From positions 1-22,936 of the forward strand of contig DATLAJ010000131.1 in NCBI GenBank assembly GCA_035527515.1: a DNA stretch of 22,936 bases, read 5' to 3'. The notes below the pieces were generated by a model. It was not told the origin of the DNA and did no database searches. It saw nothing but the letters and a program-made list of their open reading frames with translations. The translations under genes and the position numbers were made by a program. Within the stretch, counting starts at the first letter, position 1. Every line of letters begins with the position of its first letter. This DNA is from a bacterium (GTDB lineage: Bacteria > B130-G9). Below are positions 16,501-22,936 of this stretch, in pieces.

Positions 16501-18834
16501 TGTGCGGTTCAAAGGGACGGACATCAGAACATAACGTCGGTAGAGGCGAATCTGCTCCCAATCGGGGGCGAGGTAAAAACCGTGCTCTACGATGATGGCA
16601 CGCACGGCGACCTCCGCGCCGGCGATTTCATCTATTCGACATATCTTCCCGTTTCATACAGCGGGCAAGGCGTGGTCGAGCTTAGCGTCCACGCATGTGA
16701 CAGTGGGGCCAACGTGGCCGACTCGACGATCGAGATGCTGTTCGTCGGGTCCGGCTCGGACAGAATCCCACCCGCGAAGGTCGAGGACCTCTTTGCCCAA
16801 AGGGACACGGACGACCCCACAATCTGCGACATCAGCTGGACCGCAGCCGGTGATGATGGCAAAACGGGCACGGCGACCCGCTATGAGTTGAGATACAGCA
16901 TCGAGCCGTTCGAGGCGTCAGGGTTCTCGGGCGCAACCCTCTATTCGCCCTCCACCGCTTGGGTTCCGCTGGAGGCTGGCGTGAAGGAGCAGAAGAGCGT
17001 CACTGGCCTCGACGCACAAAAGACATACTACTTCGCGCTGAAGGTATTCGACGACCTCGACAACGCATCGGCAATGTCCAACCTCGCCTCGACCGAGGCC
17101 CCGTCCGACGATGTGCCGCCGGCGACAATTGACGACTTGTTTGCCGTCTCCGGGCCGCTCGAGGGCCAGATAACGTTGAGCTTCACTGCGCCCGGGGACG
17201 ATGGAACAGTCGGGACGGTCGTCGGCTATGAGCTGAGATACTCCGAGTCCTTCATCAACGAGGCCAACTGGGACGCGGCCGAGGTCCACGCTCCCTCGCA
17301 CGATTGGGTCCCCAAGACGGCCGGCAGCCAGGAATCCTGGGTCATCTCAACCTTTGAAAGCAGCACCGCATACTACTTCGCAGTCATCTCGCTCGATGAC
17401 GCCAGCAACTGGTCGAACGTCTCAAACTGCGCCTCCGCTGGGGGAGGTCAGGACCGCGTGCCTCCAGCTCGCATCAACGACCTTGCCGCCGAGGAGAGCC
17501 AGGTCGAGGGCGAACTCATCCTTTCGTGGACCGCGACCGGCGACGATGGCGACCTGGGAGTGGCCACCAGATACATTCTCAAATACGCCCTGTTCGAGAT
17601 CACGGCCGCCAATTGGGCGTTCGTCGAGACGTTCCAGCCTTCGCTCGCCTGGCCCCCACTGCCCTCAGGTGAGCAGGAGCTCAAGACCATCTCAGGCCTT
17701 CTGTCGGGCAGAGCTTATTACCTCGCGCTCAAGGCGTTCGACGACAGCTCAAACGAATCGGACGTCTCAAACAGCGCATCGGCCATGTCCGGTCAGGACA
17801 CGGTCCCACCATCATCGATACGTGATCTATCGGCCACGCCCGGCGAAAACTCTGTTACGTTGAGATTCACCGCAACCGGCGACAACGGCATCGAGGGTGA
17901 AGCCTCATCCTATGAACTCAGATACTCATCTTCGATGATCACCTCCGAGAACTTCCCTAGCGCAACCCTTTATCAGCCATCTCTTGCATGGGTCCCGCAA
18001 CCCGCCGGAAGCCTCGAGACTTTCGCCGTCTCTAACCTTACGGCCAACAGAGTTTTATACTTCGCCATCAAAGCCATTGACGAGGCGCAGAACGCCTCAC
18101 GAATCTCGAACGTCGCCTCGGCAACACCGACCGGCGAATCCGTGCCCCCTTCGCCGATATTCGACCTCTCTGCTCGGAAATGGCTCAATACGGGCGAGAT
18201 ACTACTGAGGTTCACCGCAACTGGCGACAATGGGAGGTTCGGGACTGCGAGCGACTACGAGCTGAGGTTCGCCGATGCGCCGATCAACGAGACCAACTGG
18301 CCAGCCGCCACCGTTTACGCCGATTCGACGTCCTGGACGCCTCAGATAAGCGGCGCCGCCGAGCACTTCGTCATCTCGGGCTTCTCGCCCGGAAGCTATT
18401 ACTATTTTGCGATCAAGGCGATTGACGATTCCGCCAACTGGTCTCAGGTCTCGAATTGTGTCGGGACATACCCCAGCGATGGGGCGCCAACAGCCGCCAT
18501 CTTGGCAAATGGCGAGGATTTCTACGCCGGCGACCGGCTCACGGCGAGCTTCTACTGCTACAATCCTGGCGAGCCGCTCGACGTTGACCTATACGCGCTA
18601 ATCGTTCTCCCGGACGGAGGCATCTTGTCCCTACCAGCCTTCGACACGCAGCTTGCGCCTCTTGAGTTTCGCCCACTGCCCGGACATTTCTGCCCAAACG
18701 CTATCACCTTCATTGACGTGGTTCTGGACGGCTCCCTCGCTCCGGGGACTTACACATTCTACACGGCGTTCTGCTGGCCGGGGAGCATGTCGCCCGTTAC
18801 TGATGTGTGGGCTACACCGCTTCACTTGCACTGA
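13501..18834 (+). CDS. Giant secreted multidomain protein with Ig-like units and five FN3-like repeats
   Basis: The 1777-residue exported protein begins with a signal peptide (residues 1-34; hydrophobic ILASFAAALCLLGLVSGAVAA). Residues about 34-960 hold some ten beta-sandwich units of 80-100 residues. They resemble carboxypeptidase-regulatory/Cna-B folds, with recurring 'G-x-Y-x-[VI]-[RK]-x' ends (AETYFVRV, PGIYFARV, PGTYSVQV, PAGTYTIKY, PGEYRLQF). Residues about 1000-1083 look like the repeat-associated domain with LYDDGTHGDLRAGDFIYST. Five FN3-like repeats follow (1087-1657), then a C-terminal beta domain (1661-1777). No LPxTG, PEP-CTERM or clear type IX sorting signal is visible. GAGGG stands 7 bases before the ATG. 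The likely role is surface adhesion, matrix or cell-envelope scaffolding, inferred from architecture only; the ligand is unknown. Confidence 0.85.
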   Translation: MIRANYTTLLFKLRILASFAAALCLLGLVSGAVAASIELTVLDDSGPVSAGDALGAVFVEHSFAFKDPPGEIETDQNGKLTFSGLGAETYFVRVKHVGVQPVVVKFKHHIVVGSGETANETISFRSGGDLKIQVRSQAGSVPTGDIDVYLYDQVSSTLVGQTRCDGLGEAHYDNVAPGIYFARVRHWSMRTDAGFHTFDIVVQPLSNQTRRVKIPLCSSLIFTVSDSFGRAPSNSATVSLSRQSAPFSEVVASRQCDASGRVDFGEVVAGDYKAKLVYTRGLVHLERYYFTLAAPADGSASLPILLDEVARLKCLVKDAAGTPVIDDGVKLALIHDASFDVIAEDRSPGAGGLVDFGYVPAGSVSVRIENSLVDPPKTWFLVGQTLEPGETKTLQTTVERGCGLSLTVRYDGENVPASSATAFVFNQDTGEAVASALAHEGGLCSYESLVPGTYSVQVFFAPESGEPIERFFFDIDANDLETNSYTLNLLDYERGSDSCTLGVYLHDLNGPCSGRASIYDQQTGALVEETSRYGVGDDGFEQWQVPAGTYTIKYIYDTPSPQTCVLTRGFGLIDGETDADTVTFDNGTIWVDLRDLNGSAEGRLWIYNSSGELLTADDGYPLLAANDHTFNLMPDTFSFRYQYVDPNSIAVGPIVANIHLSSGERKQERETVAQGQVTLSTFDTAGPVPSNLGLFVYVPESAGYKDFASLFRKDKKSAEAPNLGNLPLGQSSYVLLVGQYDAELTYNGFDGPAFVQRLASPFAVNSGQNLDRDIVVDTANINARIENNNGSCNGDVTVFDENLGKWVASTPEYGVGDDGKRTLTVPPGEYRLQFTAGTDAQDSRTERLVSLSAGDSTTVAKTFIQNQIEVNVTKNGTPFSSARAYLFEENGFYLGRKNEGSLGASGRVSFYPAPGTYYLMTEDFAQGPLNLETLFVPQTGSFTVSQAELAQISVDTATTQRSVRESGGSATVEIAFALAYPSLVDMTEGRDGEADVLFCVCAVQRDGHQNITSVEANLLPIGGEVKTVLYDDGTHGDLRAGDFIYSTYLPVSYSGQGVVELSVHACDSGANVADSTIEMLFVGSGSDRIPPAKVEDLFAQRDTDDPTICDISWTAAGDDGKTGTATRYELRYSIEPFEASGFSGATLYSPSTAWVPLEAGVKEQKSVTGLDAQKTYYFALKVFDDLDNASAMSNLASTEAPSDDVPPATIDDLFAVSGPLEGQITLSFTAPGDDGTVGTVVGYELRYSESFINEANWDAAEVHAPSHDWVPKTAGSQESWVISTFESSTAYYFAVISLDDASNWSNVSNCASAGGGQDRVPPARINDLAAEESQVEGELILSWTATGDDGDLGVATRYILKYALFEITAANWAFVETFQPSLAWPPLPSGEQELKTISGLLSGRAYYLALKAFDDSSNESDVSNSASAMSGQDTVPPSSIRDLSATPGENSVTLRFTATGDNGIEGEASSYELRYSSSMITSENFPSATLYQPSLAWVPQPAGSLETFAVSNLTANRVLYFAIKAIDEAQNASRISNVASATPTGESVPPSPIFDLSARKWLNTGEILLRFTATGDNGRFGTASDYELRFADAPINETNWPAATVYADSTSWTPQISGAAEHFVISGFSPGSYYYFAIKAIDDSANWSQVSNCVGTYPSDGAPTAAILANGEDFYAGDRLTASFYCYNPGEPLDVDLYALIVLPDGGILSLPAFDTQLAPLEFRPLPGHFCPNAITFIDVVLDGSLAPGTYTFYTAFCWPGSMSPVTDVWATPLHLH
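13600..16380 (+). repeat. Tandem diverged Ig-like (Cna-B/carboxypeptidase-regulatory-like) domain repeats
   Basis: About ten units are visible by their starts: IELTVLDDSG, LKIQVRSQAG, LIFTVSDSFG, LKCLVKDAAG, LSLTVRYDGE, CTLGVYLHDLNG, IWVDLRDLNG, VTLSTFDTAG, INARIENNNG and IEVNVTKNG. Units six and nine also share YGVGDDG followed by VP-x-G-x-Y. They are diverged enough to be old duplications. Confidence 0.65.
16759..18471 (+). repeat. Five tandem FN3-like repeats of about 110-118 residues
   Basis: The units begin at residues 1087, 1203, 1318, 1433 and 1547. Each has VPP-x-x-I-x-DL-x-A, then [WF]TA-x-GD[DN]G, Y-x-LRYS, W-x-P, and finally YYFA-[IL]-K-x-[FI]-D[DE]. The strong shared pattern indicates duplication within the gene. 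The repeats are similar in protein but visibly different in DNA, so they are not very recent copies. Confidence 0.85.
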
Positions 18835-18998
18835 TCGAATTGCTCACGAATACGCATGGATGAGCATAATGCCGGCCCCGCCTGCGTCCGTCGCTACGGT
18901 TTCTCAGGAATGTGCCGGCTTGATCGAATCCTGGTCGAATGGCATATTACCGGCTGTTGAATCGCTGTTGCTTCCGTTTGATATAGAGAACATCTGAC

Positions 18999-20903
18999 AT
19001 GTCACAGAGTACATTCTACGTCACGACGCCGATCTACTATGCAAACAGCGTGCCGCACATCGGCAACGCCTACACCACGATCGCAGCGGACGTCCTCTCC
19101 CGCTACAAGCGGGCAATGGGCTACGACGTGATGTTTCTGACGGGGATGGACGAGCACGGGCAAAAGGTTCAGTCGGCAGCCGCCGCGAAGGGGATAGCGC
19201 CGCAGCAATACGTTGACGAGATAGCCGAGGTCTGGAGAAGGCTCTTGACGGAGTTTGACATCGCCAACGACGACTTCATTCGGACGACTGAGCCAAGACA
19301 CGAGAAGGGTGTGTTGAAGTTCCTCGAGCGGATGATGGCGAAGGGCGATATCTACGAAGGTGAATACGAGGGCTGGTACTGCAAGTTCGAGGAGAACTTC
19401 TTGACCAACCTACAGGTTGAGGACGGCAAGTGCCCCGACTGTGGCCGGCCCGTCGAGCGCTTCCGGGAGCGAGCGTTTTTCTTCGCCCTCTCCAGATACG
19501 AGAAGCCCCTACTTGAGCACTACGATGCACATCCCGACTTTGTCAGGCCAGATTTCAGGATGAACGAGGCGAGGCGCTTCGTCGAGCAAGGTTTGAAAGA
19601 CCTCTGCATCAGCAGGTCGAACCTCAAGTGGGGCATAAAAATCCCGAACGCCGAGGGCTACACGCTCTACGTCTGGATAGACGCTTTGATCAACTACCTC
19701 ACGGGCGTTGGCTTCGGAACCGACGAGAATTTGTTCGCCCGCTACTGGCCATGTGACCTTCACCTTCTAGGTAAGGACATCTTGAAGTTCCACTGCGTCT
19801 ATTGGCCAGCGATGCTTATGTCGGCGGACATACCGCTGCCCCAATCGCTCTATAATCACGGCTGGCTGCGCGTCTCTGGCCAGAAGATGTCCAAGAGTGT
19901 CGGCAACGTCGTCGATCCTTTCTACCTGGCAAAGGAGTTCGGCGCGGACGCTGTGCGCTATTTTCTGATGCGCGACGTCCAGTTTGGTCAGGACGGCAAC
20001 TTCTCTGAGAAGAACCTGATAAAGCGATACAACAGCGATCTGGCAAACGACCTGAGCAACTTGGTTCATCGGTCGCTCTCGATGTGCAAGAAATACTTGC
20101 AGGGACGCATACCGCAAGATACGGGCGCATCAGGCACGCAATTGCGAGATATGTCCGAGTCTACGTTCAAGGTTTACTGCCGATATGTTGATGACCTCGA
20201 TTTCCGTAAGGCGCTCGAGGCTGTGTGGGAGCTGATATCGAAAGCGAACATCTTCATAGACCGCGAGAAGCCCTGGGCTCTTTACAGGGACGGCGAGCAC
20301 GAGAGGCTCGACTCCGCCCTTTATTGTGTTCTCGAGACAGGCCGCATCATTCTTAGGATGTTGCAGCCCTTCATACCCTCGGCCGCGGCCAAGATGCTCA
20401 GCCAGCTCGGCGATTCGGCACAGCAGACGGCCAACCTGCCTCAACAGGTGAGGTGGGGCGGCCTTCAGCCGGGCAGCAAAATAGGCGATGTCTCACCCGT
20501 GTTCATCAAGAGGAAACTGCCCGCGACGGACGCCGTGCCGAAACCGGCTTCGGGCAAAGCGAAGACACATAAGGGAAAACCAATGATCACGATCGACGAT
20601 TTCGCGAAGGTTCAGCTCGTCGTGGGCAAGATCATCTCCGCAGAGGCTGTCGAGGGCTCAAAGAAGCTCTTGAAGCTCACGGTTGACATCGGAGATGAGG
20701 TCCGCACCGCTGTGGCAGGCATGAGGGAGTTTTATGCGCCCGAGGAGATGGTTGGCAAAAAGATCATATTCCTGGCGAATCTCGCCACTGCCAAGATATT
20801 CGGCATCGAGTCCCAAGGGATGGTTCTGGCCGCCGAAGGCAAGGAAATAGTGTCGCTGCTCACAGTTGACAAGGACGTCCCGATAGGCTCGGGCATCAGA
20901 TAG
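18999..20903 (+). CDS. metG: Methionine--tRNA ligase with C-terminal tRNA-binding domain
   Basis: The enzyme (634 residues) charges tRNA-Met with methionine. The class I signature PHIGNAY is at 19-25 and KMSKS at 296-300. The connective domain has a zinc-type knuckle with Cys128, Cys145 and Cys148. The position of the usual second Cys (C-x2-C) is Glu131, so metal binding may be altered. An OB-fold Trbp111-like domain occupies about 528-634 (DFAKVQLVVGKI, LKLTVDIGDE, GIESQGMVLAA); it dimerises the enzyme and binds tRNA. A Lys/Ala/Gly-rich linker precedes it. The ATG gives the conserved FYVTTPIYYANS start. purN follows after 5 bases. Confidence 0.96.
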   Translation: MSQSTFYVTTPIYYANSVPHIGNAYTTIAADVLSRYKRAMGYDVMFLTGMDEHGQKVQSAAAAKGIAPQQYVDEIAEVWRRLLTEFDIANDDFIRTTEPRHEKGVLKFLERMMAKGDIYEGEYEGWYCKFEENFLTNLQVEDGKCPDCGRPVERFRERAFFFALSRYEKPLLEHYDAHPDFVRPDFRMNEARRFVEQGLKDLCISRSNLKWGIKIPNAEGYTLYVWIDALINYLTGVGFGTDENLFARYWPCDLHLLGKDILKFHCVYWPAMLMSADIPLPQSLYNHGWLRVSGQKMSKSVGNVVDPFYLAKEFGADAVRYFLMRDVQFGQDGNFSEKNLIKRYNSDLANDLSNLVHRSLSMCKKYLQGRIPQDTGASGTQLRDMSESTFKVYCRYVDDLDFRKALEAVWELISKANIFIDREKPWALYRDGEHERLDSALYCVLETGRIILRMLQPFIPSAAAKMLSQLGDSAQQTANLPQQVRWGGLQPGSKIGDVSPVFIKRKLPATDAVPKPASGKAKTHKGKPMITIDDFAKVQLVVGKIISAEAVEGSKKLLKLTVDIGDEVRTAVAGMREFYAPEEMVGKKIIFLANLATAKIFGIESQGMVLAAEGKEIVSLLTVDKDVPIGSGIR

Positions 20904-20908
20904 AAACG

Positions 20909-21568
20909 ATGCCTCACCACGCTCGTTACGACACCAAGCCTGTCTCGCTTGCCGTGCTGCTCTCCGGCGCGGGAACGACCCTACAAAACCTCATCGACAG
21001 GATACAGGCTGGCAGTCTGCCGGCTGAAATCGCGGTAGTGGTCTCCAGCAGGCCAGACGCTTATGGTGTGGTTCGGGCAAAGGAGACAGGCATCCCCGTT
21101 GAGATAGTCAATCGCAAGGACTTCAAAGACCCAATCGACTTCGCCGAAGCGGTCAGCGCACGACTACAGAAGCACGACATAGACCTGATAGTCCTCGCGG
21201 GATACAATCACCTGATCAAGCTGGGAACACGGCCGCGGATTCCGGCGATCAACATCCATCCAGCGCTCATCCCGGCTTTCTGCGGCAAGGGCTATTACGG
21301 TGACCGTGTGCACAAGGCGGTCTTGGACCACGGCGTTCGGTTCACAGGCGTTACGGTGCATTTCGTCGATGAGGAATACGATCACGGTCCCATCATACTT
21401 CAGGAGCCAGTCGAGGTCCGGCAGGACGATACCGTTGAGACCCTTAGATCGCGTGTCCATAGCGTCGAGCAGAGGCTATATCCGATGGCGATCAAGCTCT
21501 TTGCCGAGGGCCGGCTCAAGGTCCAAGACCGCAAGGTCATCATCCTGCCCCGGGAAGATACGGGATAG
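20909..21568 (+). CDS. purN: Phosphoribosylglycinamide formyltransferase
   Basis: This enzyme of 219 residues transfers the formyl group of 10-formyl-THF to glycinamide ribonucleotide, the third step of de novo purine synthesis. LLSGAGTTLQNLI (17-29) is the phosphate-binding loop. The catalytic residues are Asn115 and His117 in INIHPALIPAF, and Asp158 in HFVDEEYDHGPII (E. coli Asn106, His108, Asp144). CGKGYYGDRVHKAVL follows the actinobacterial/candidate-phylum-like longer version. The first ten residues are not conserved and there is no clear ribosome-binding site. Translation is probably coupled to metG, which ends 5 bases upstream. Confidence 0.93.
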   Translation: MPHHARYDTKPVSLAVLLSGAGTTLQNLIDRIQAGSLPAEIAVVVSSRPDAYGVVRAKETGIPVEIVNRKDFKDPIDFAEAVSARLQKHDIDLIVLAGYNHLIKLGTRPRIPAINIHPALIPAFCGKGYYGDRVHKAVLDHGVRFTGVTVHFVDEEYDHGPIILQEPVEVRQDDTVETLRSRVHSVEQRLYPMAIKLFAEGRLKVQDRKVIILPREDTG

Positions 21569-21612
21569 CTCCCGGCGCGATATTCCGTTCTGGAACTCGG
21601 AACCTGCAACCC

Positions 21613-22716
21613 ATGAAAACCGCAATTGTTCACGACTGGCTGACTGGCACCCGAGGCGGCGAACGGATACTCGAGGCTCTCTGCGAGATGTTTCCGACCG
21701 CGACGATATTCTCGCTCCTGCACGTCCCGGGAACGGTCTCCAAGACCATCGAAGAGCATCCGATTCGCACCTCCTTTGTCCAGCACCTGCCGTTCGTCCG
21801 AAAGCACTACCGACTCTATCTCCCGCTCTTCCCAAGCGCCGTCGAATCGCTCGATCTCTCCGGCTACGACCTCGTCCTCAGCGTCAGCCACTGCGCCGCA
21901 AAGGGCGCCGTCCCTCCGACCGCTGCGGTCTCAGTATGTATTTGCCTCACCCCGATGAGATACGCCTGGGACCAGTTCGATTCCTACTTCCCGCCTCGAA
22001 CAGTCAGACGAGCATTAGTAACGCCGTTCATCAACAGGCTCCGCAAATGGGACAGAGAGACATCAGATAGGGTCCAGCATTTTGTCGCAATCTCCGAGTT
22101 CGTCGCCGGACGAATAAAACGCTATTATGGGCGGGAATCAGTCGTTATCTACCCGCCTGTCGATCTCTCGAGGTTCACAATCGCCCCCGACTCTCCCGAG
22201 GACTACTACCTCATTGTCTCCGCTTTCGCACCATACAAACGCCTTGACATCGCCATTGAAGCGTTCAAGGGCCTCGACCGAAAGCTCAAGATAATCGGCG
22301 AAGGCCAACACGAGAGACAGCTCAGAAAAATGGCGCCTCGTAACGTGGAGTTTCTGGGGGCGCTCCCAGACGAGGAGGTCGCCTGGCGCCTGTCCCGGTG
22401 CAGGGCACTGCTTTTCTCCGGCGTCGAGGATTTCGGTATCGTGCCTGTTGAGGCGCTCGCGTCAGGGCGACCGGTGATCGCTTTTGCCGCTGGCGGGGTT
22501 TTGGAGACGGTTGAGGACGGCAAGACCGGCGTCCTATTCCCCGAGCAGACGCCAGCCTCTCTCATCGAGGCCATCCATCGGTCCGAAAGCCTCAGACTTG
22601 AGCCTGAGAAGCTGCGTGAGGCGGCGCAGAAGTTCGATGCCGCCGTCTTCAAGCAGAGAATTGGAAAGCTCATCTCGGAGAGAATGGCCGCGGCAGACCG
22701 CAGCCGAGAGCTGTAA
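21613..22716 (+). CDS. GT4-family glycosyltransferase
   Basis: This 367-residue GT-B enzyme probably transfers a sugar from a nucleotide donor onto a lipid-linked or surface polysaccharide precursor in the cytoplasm. The N-terminus MKTAIVHDWLTGTRGGERIL has the acceptor-side GGER motif of WbaZ/mannosyltransferase-like GT4 proteins. MRYAWDQFDSYF (about 115-126) is typical of the same group. The donor site is the EX7E motif at Glu272-Glu280 (EDFGIVPVE), followed by ASGRPVIAFAAGG. VIYPPVDLSRF is at 178-188. No other polysaccharide gene is in the window, so substrate and product are unknown. It starts 44 bases after purN. Confidence 0.9.
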   Translation: MKTAIVHDWLTGTRGGERILEALCEMFPTATIFSLLHVPGTVSKTIEEHPIRTSFVQHLPFVRKHYRLYLPLFPSAVESLDLSGYDLVLSVSHCAAKGAVPPTAAVSVCICLTPMRYAWDQFDSYFPPRTVRRALVTPFINRLRKWDRETSDRVQHFVAISEFVAGRIKRYYGRESVVIYPPVDLSRFTIAPDSPEDYYLIVSAFAPYKRLDIAIEAFKGLDRKLKIIGEGQHERQLRKMAPRNVEFLGALPDEEVAWRLSRCRALLFSGVEDFGIVPVEALASGRPVIAFAAGGVLETVEDGKTGVLFPEQTPASLIEAIHRSESLRLEPEKLREAAQKFDAAVFKQRIGKLISERMAAADRSREL

Positions 22717-22732
22717 TTTGGTTCCAGGTGTG

Positions 22733-22780
22733 GGGCGGAGCTTCTCTCGGAAGCTGCCGTCCCCGCGTCGTGCTCCGCCC
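22733..22780. repeat. Nested inverted repeat after the glycosyltransferase gene
   Basis: GGGCGGAGC (22733-22741) is perfectly complementary to GCTCCGCCC (22772-22780). Inside it, AGCTTC (22739-22744) pairs with GAAGCT (22750-22755) around a 5-base loop; the two stems are mutually exclusive at their overlap. No T-run follows, so it is not a standard intrinsic terminator. It could be a REP/MITE-like element. The remainder of 22717-22936 shows no gene. Confidence 0.5.
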
Positions 22781-22936
22781 AGACATCAGAAAGTGGCCTG
22801 GGCAATTCAAGCATCCACTCCACCAACTGAACCACTGGCGCCGCCAGCCGTCCCGTGTTTGGACAGGCCATTAGAATCGGCCGCGGCATTGTGTTTTGCT
22901 GGTGAGAAAGCGCATGCGATGAAAGCGATGAGTGGT

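Noticed and set aside
21300-22070. 256-codon plus-strand frame across purN and the glycosyltransferase
   Set aside because: It overlaps two well-supported genes in another frame and has a low-complexity Arg/Ser/Pro-rich translation.
1-22936. tRNA, rRNA, CRISPR arrays, complete insertion sequences or prophage genes
   Set aside because: None were recognised by reading. Short RNA genes could be missed by eye, and a tRNA or covariance-model scan would be decisive.

Overview
The window is a GC-rich bacterial chromosome segment. PssA/Psd (phosphatidylethanolamine synthesis), a SurA-like periplasmic chaperone, a PpiC-type lipoprotein and large exported beta-sandwich proteins point to a Gram-negative cell with an outer membrane. 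The combination (archaeal-type short Psd, a formiminotransferase-cyclodeaminase with a Bacteroidota-like insertion, very large Ig/FN3 secreted protein, beta-propeller lipoprotein) suggests an uncultivated lineage, possibly around the FCB group or another candidate phylum. I cannot assign a phylum from the sequence alone.

Layout, minus strand, about 11184 down to 104. An adenine methyltransferase gene is followed 5 bases after its stop by an EcoRI-family endonuclease reading frame broken by two in-frame TGA codons. After an intergenic stretch with a palindrome comes a tight run: site-2 protease (M50), prfB, PpiC lipoprotein, SurA-like chaperone, S4 RNA-binding protein, DUF465 small protein, psd, pssA and asd. 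A separate exported beta-propeller protein closes this half. prfB starts at TTG and needs a programmed +1 frameshift at the classical CTT-TGA-C site, so the frame starting at 8148 is not the full gene. The run joins translation termination and quality control (RF2, S4/RqcP-like) to extracytoplasmic folding (two parvulins, one intramembrane protease), then to membrane lipid and aspartate-family amino-acid synthesis.

Layout, plus strand, 11428 to 22716. A bifunctional formiminotransferase-cyclodeaminase has a good sigma-70-like promoter in the divergent region. Next come a solo HicB-like mini-protein, a 1777-residue secreted protein (about ten Ig-like units, a linker domain, five FN3-like repeats and a C-terminal beta domain), metG, purN and a GT4 glycosyltransferase. 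ftcD, metG and purN all touch one-carbon/folate or methionine metabolism, but they are not obviously one operon because the giant secreted gene lies between them.

The most notable points are: (1) the EcoRI-family endonuclease interrupted by two TGA codons beside an apparently intact methyltransferase; (2) the prfB frameshift signal with a TTG start; (3) a C-terminal domain shared by the two exported proteins at opposite ends of the window; and (4) intergenic palindromic elements at 9141-9163 and 22733-22780 that share an 11-base word. No tRNA, rRNA, CRISPR array or complete insertion sequence was seen.
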